Below, piece after piece: positions 63,502-64,000 of a DNA stretch of 64,000 nt. Origin of the DNA: Trametopsis cervina (lineage: Eukaryota; Basidiomycota; Agaricomycetes; Polyporales; Irpicaceae); assembly GCA_022385755.1 (NCBI GenBank), contig MU278359.1:811859-875858 (forward strand), in the 5' to 3' direction. Below the pieces are notes generated by a model, which was not told the origin of the DNA, searched no databases, and saw only the letters and a list, made by a program, of their open reading frames with translations. Each line of letters opens with the position of its first letter. The stretch's first letter is position 1. The translations under genes and the position numbers were made by a program.

Positions 63502-64000
63502 ATGCCCCGTTCTATTATTTCCCGCACCGCGCCTCGTTCAACTTCAAGACGACCGTCGCGTCGCCTGGGTCGCAGGTTGTCTCGAGGTAAACGGAGGTCT
63601 CGACAATCTTCAGCCGATTCCAGCGACACGGAAGATGAACCCCGTGGTACACAGAAGGACCCGATACACGTCCTCACTCCTGATATGCCCATAGGCTGGG
63701 CCGTCATTCAGAAGGCTGTGGATGATTTTGACAAGGAAGAGACCGAAGCTGTAAAGAACGATATCGACACGCTCCTCGTTTTTGTAAGCGATCACACTCC
63801 TTGTTTATGATCGCAAGCTGATGTGCTTCGAGAATGGTCTGTTCTCTGCTGTCCTGTCAGCATTTTTCGTCCTCGCGATTACACTCCTTCAAGAAGACAT
63901 ACCGGGAGCCACGTTGACCACGCTGAGGTATATGTCAGCACAGAATGCGAACTACACCATCCAAGGCGACTTCATCCACAGCACATCCCCCGCACCCACA
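63502..64000 (+). CDS. DUF6535 membrane protein, array copy F, cut by right window edge
   Basis: Exon 1 63502-63783 (94 codons), intron 63784-63832, exon 2 from 63833 to beyond the window. The N-tail MPRSIISRTAPRSTSRRPSR and the block RGTQKDPIHVL match copy B. DDFDKEETEAVKNDIDTLLV matches copy C. Exon 2 start NGLFSAVLSAFFVLAITLL and the following bases match copy E. The sequon NANYT is present. The visible part is intact. Confidence 0.85.

Overview
The window is nuclear DNA of a filamentous basidiomycete, most likely a wood-decay Agaricomycete (polypore type). Genes are split by many short introns of about 50-60 nt with GT(A/G)NGT...(C/T)AG ends, and the products include a secreted GMC oxidoreductase, an OPT transporter, COG5, a Hob3/Rvs161 BAR protein and the DUF6535 membrane proteins that I know only from mushroom-forming fungi. 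Nothing points to a virus, plasmid or bacterium. Family names come from memory of conserved sequence; no search was run.

Layout, left half (1-35 kb), ordinary gene-dense chromosome. A GMC oxidoreductase (minus strand) runs off the left edge. It is followed by a TM9SF/EMP70 nonaspanin (minus), a 2.3 kb stretch I cannot assign, an RmlD/MAT2B-like SDR (minus), an 85-residue hypothetical protein (plus) and an OPT oligopeptide transporter (plus, nine exons that join to a clean 759-residue frame). Next come a 1145-residue coiled-coil, proline and RS/RGG-rich protein (plus), Hob3 (minus), a ~1.2 kDa-residue-scale (1228 aa) low-complexity protein with a conserved-looking C-terminus (plus), COG5 (minus), an alpha/beta-hydrolase esterase (minus), a single-pass membrane protein (plus) and an unrecognised protein (minus). 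Three of these (TM9SF, Hob3, COG5) act in membrane traffic, but they are separately transcribed housekeeping genes.

Layout, right half (36-64 kb): a tandem, same-strand array of DUF6535 genes, five complete (A to E, starting at 36086, 41715, 45930, 51184 and 58218) and a sixth (F, 63502) cut by the right edge. Each has three exons. Exon 1 encodes an Arg/Ser-rich tail and a GWxVIQ...DTLLVF motif; exon 2 encodes four membrane segments and a helical domain; exon 3 encodes the end of that domain and an acidic, Gly-rich, disordered tail. The membrane core is nearly invariant. A segment of about 65 residues just after the fourth membrane helix is highly variable, the copies look like mosaics of one another, and the acidic tails have been cut short by independent frameshifts and stops. 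The intergenic DNA is also duplicated in modules. This expanding, recombining family of unknown function is the most interesting part of the window.
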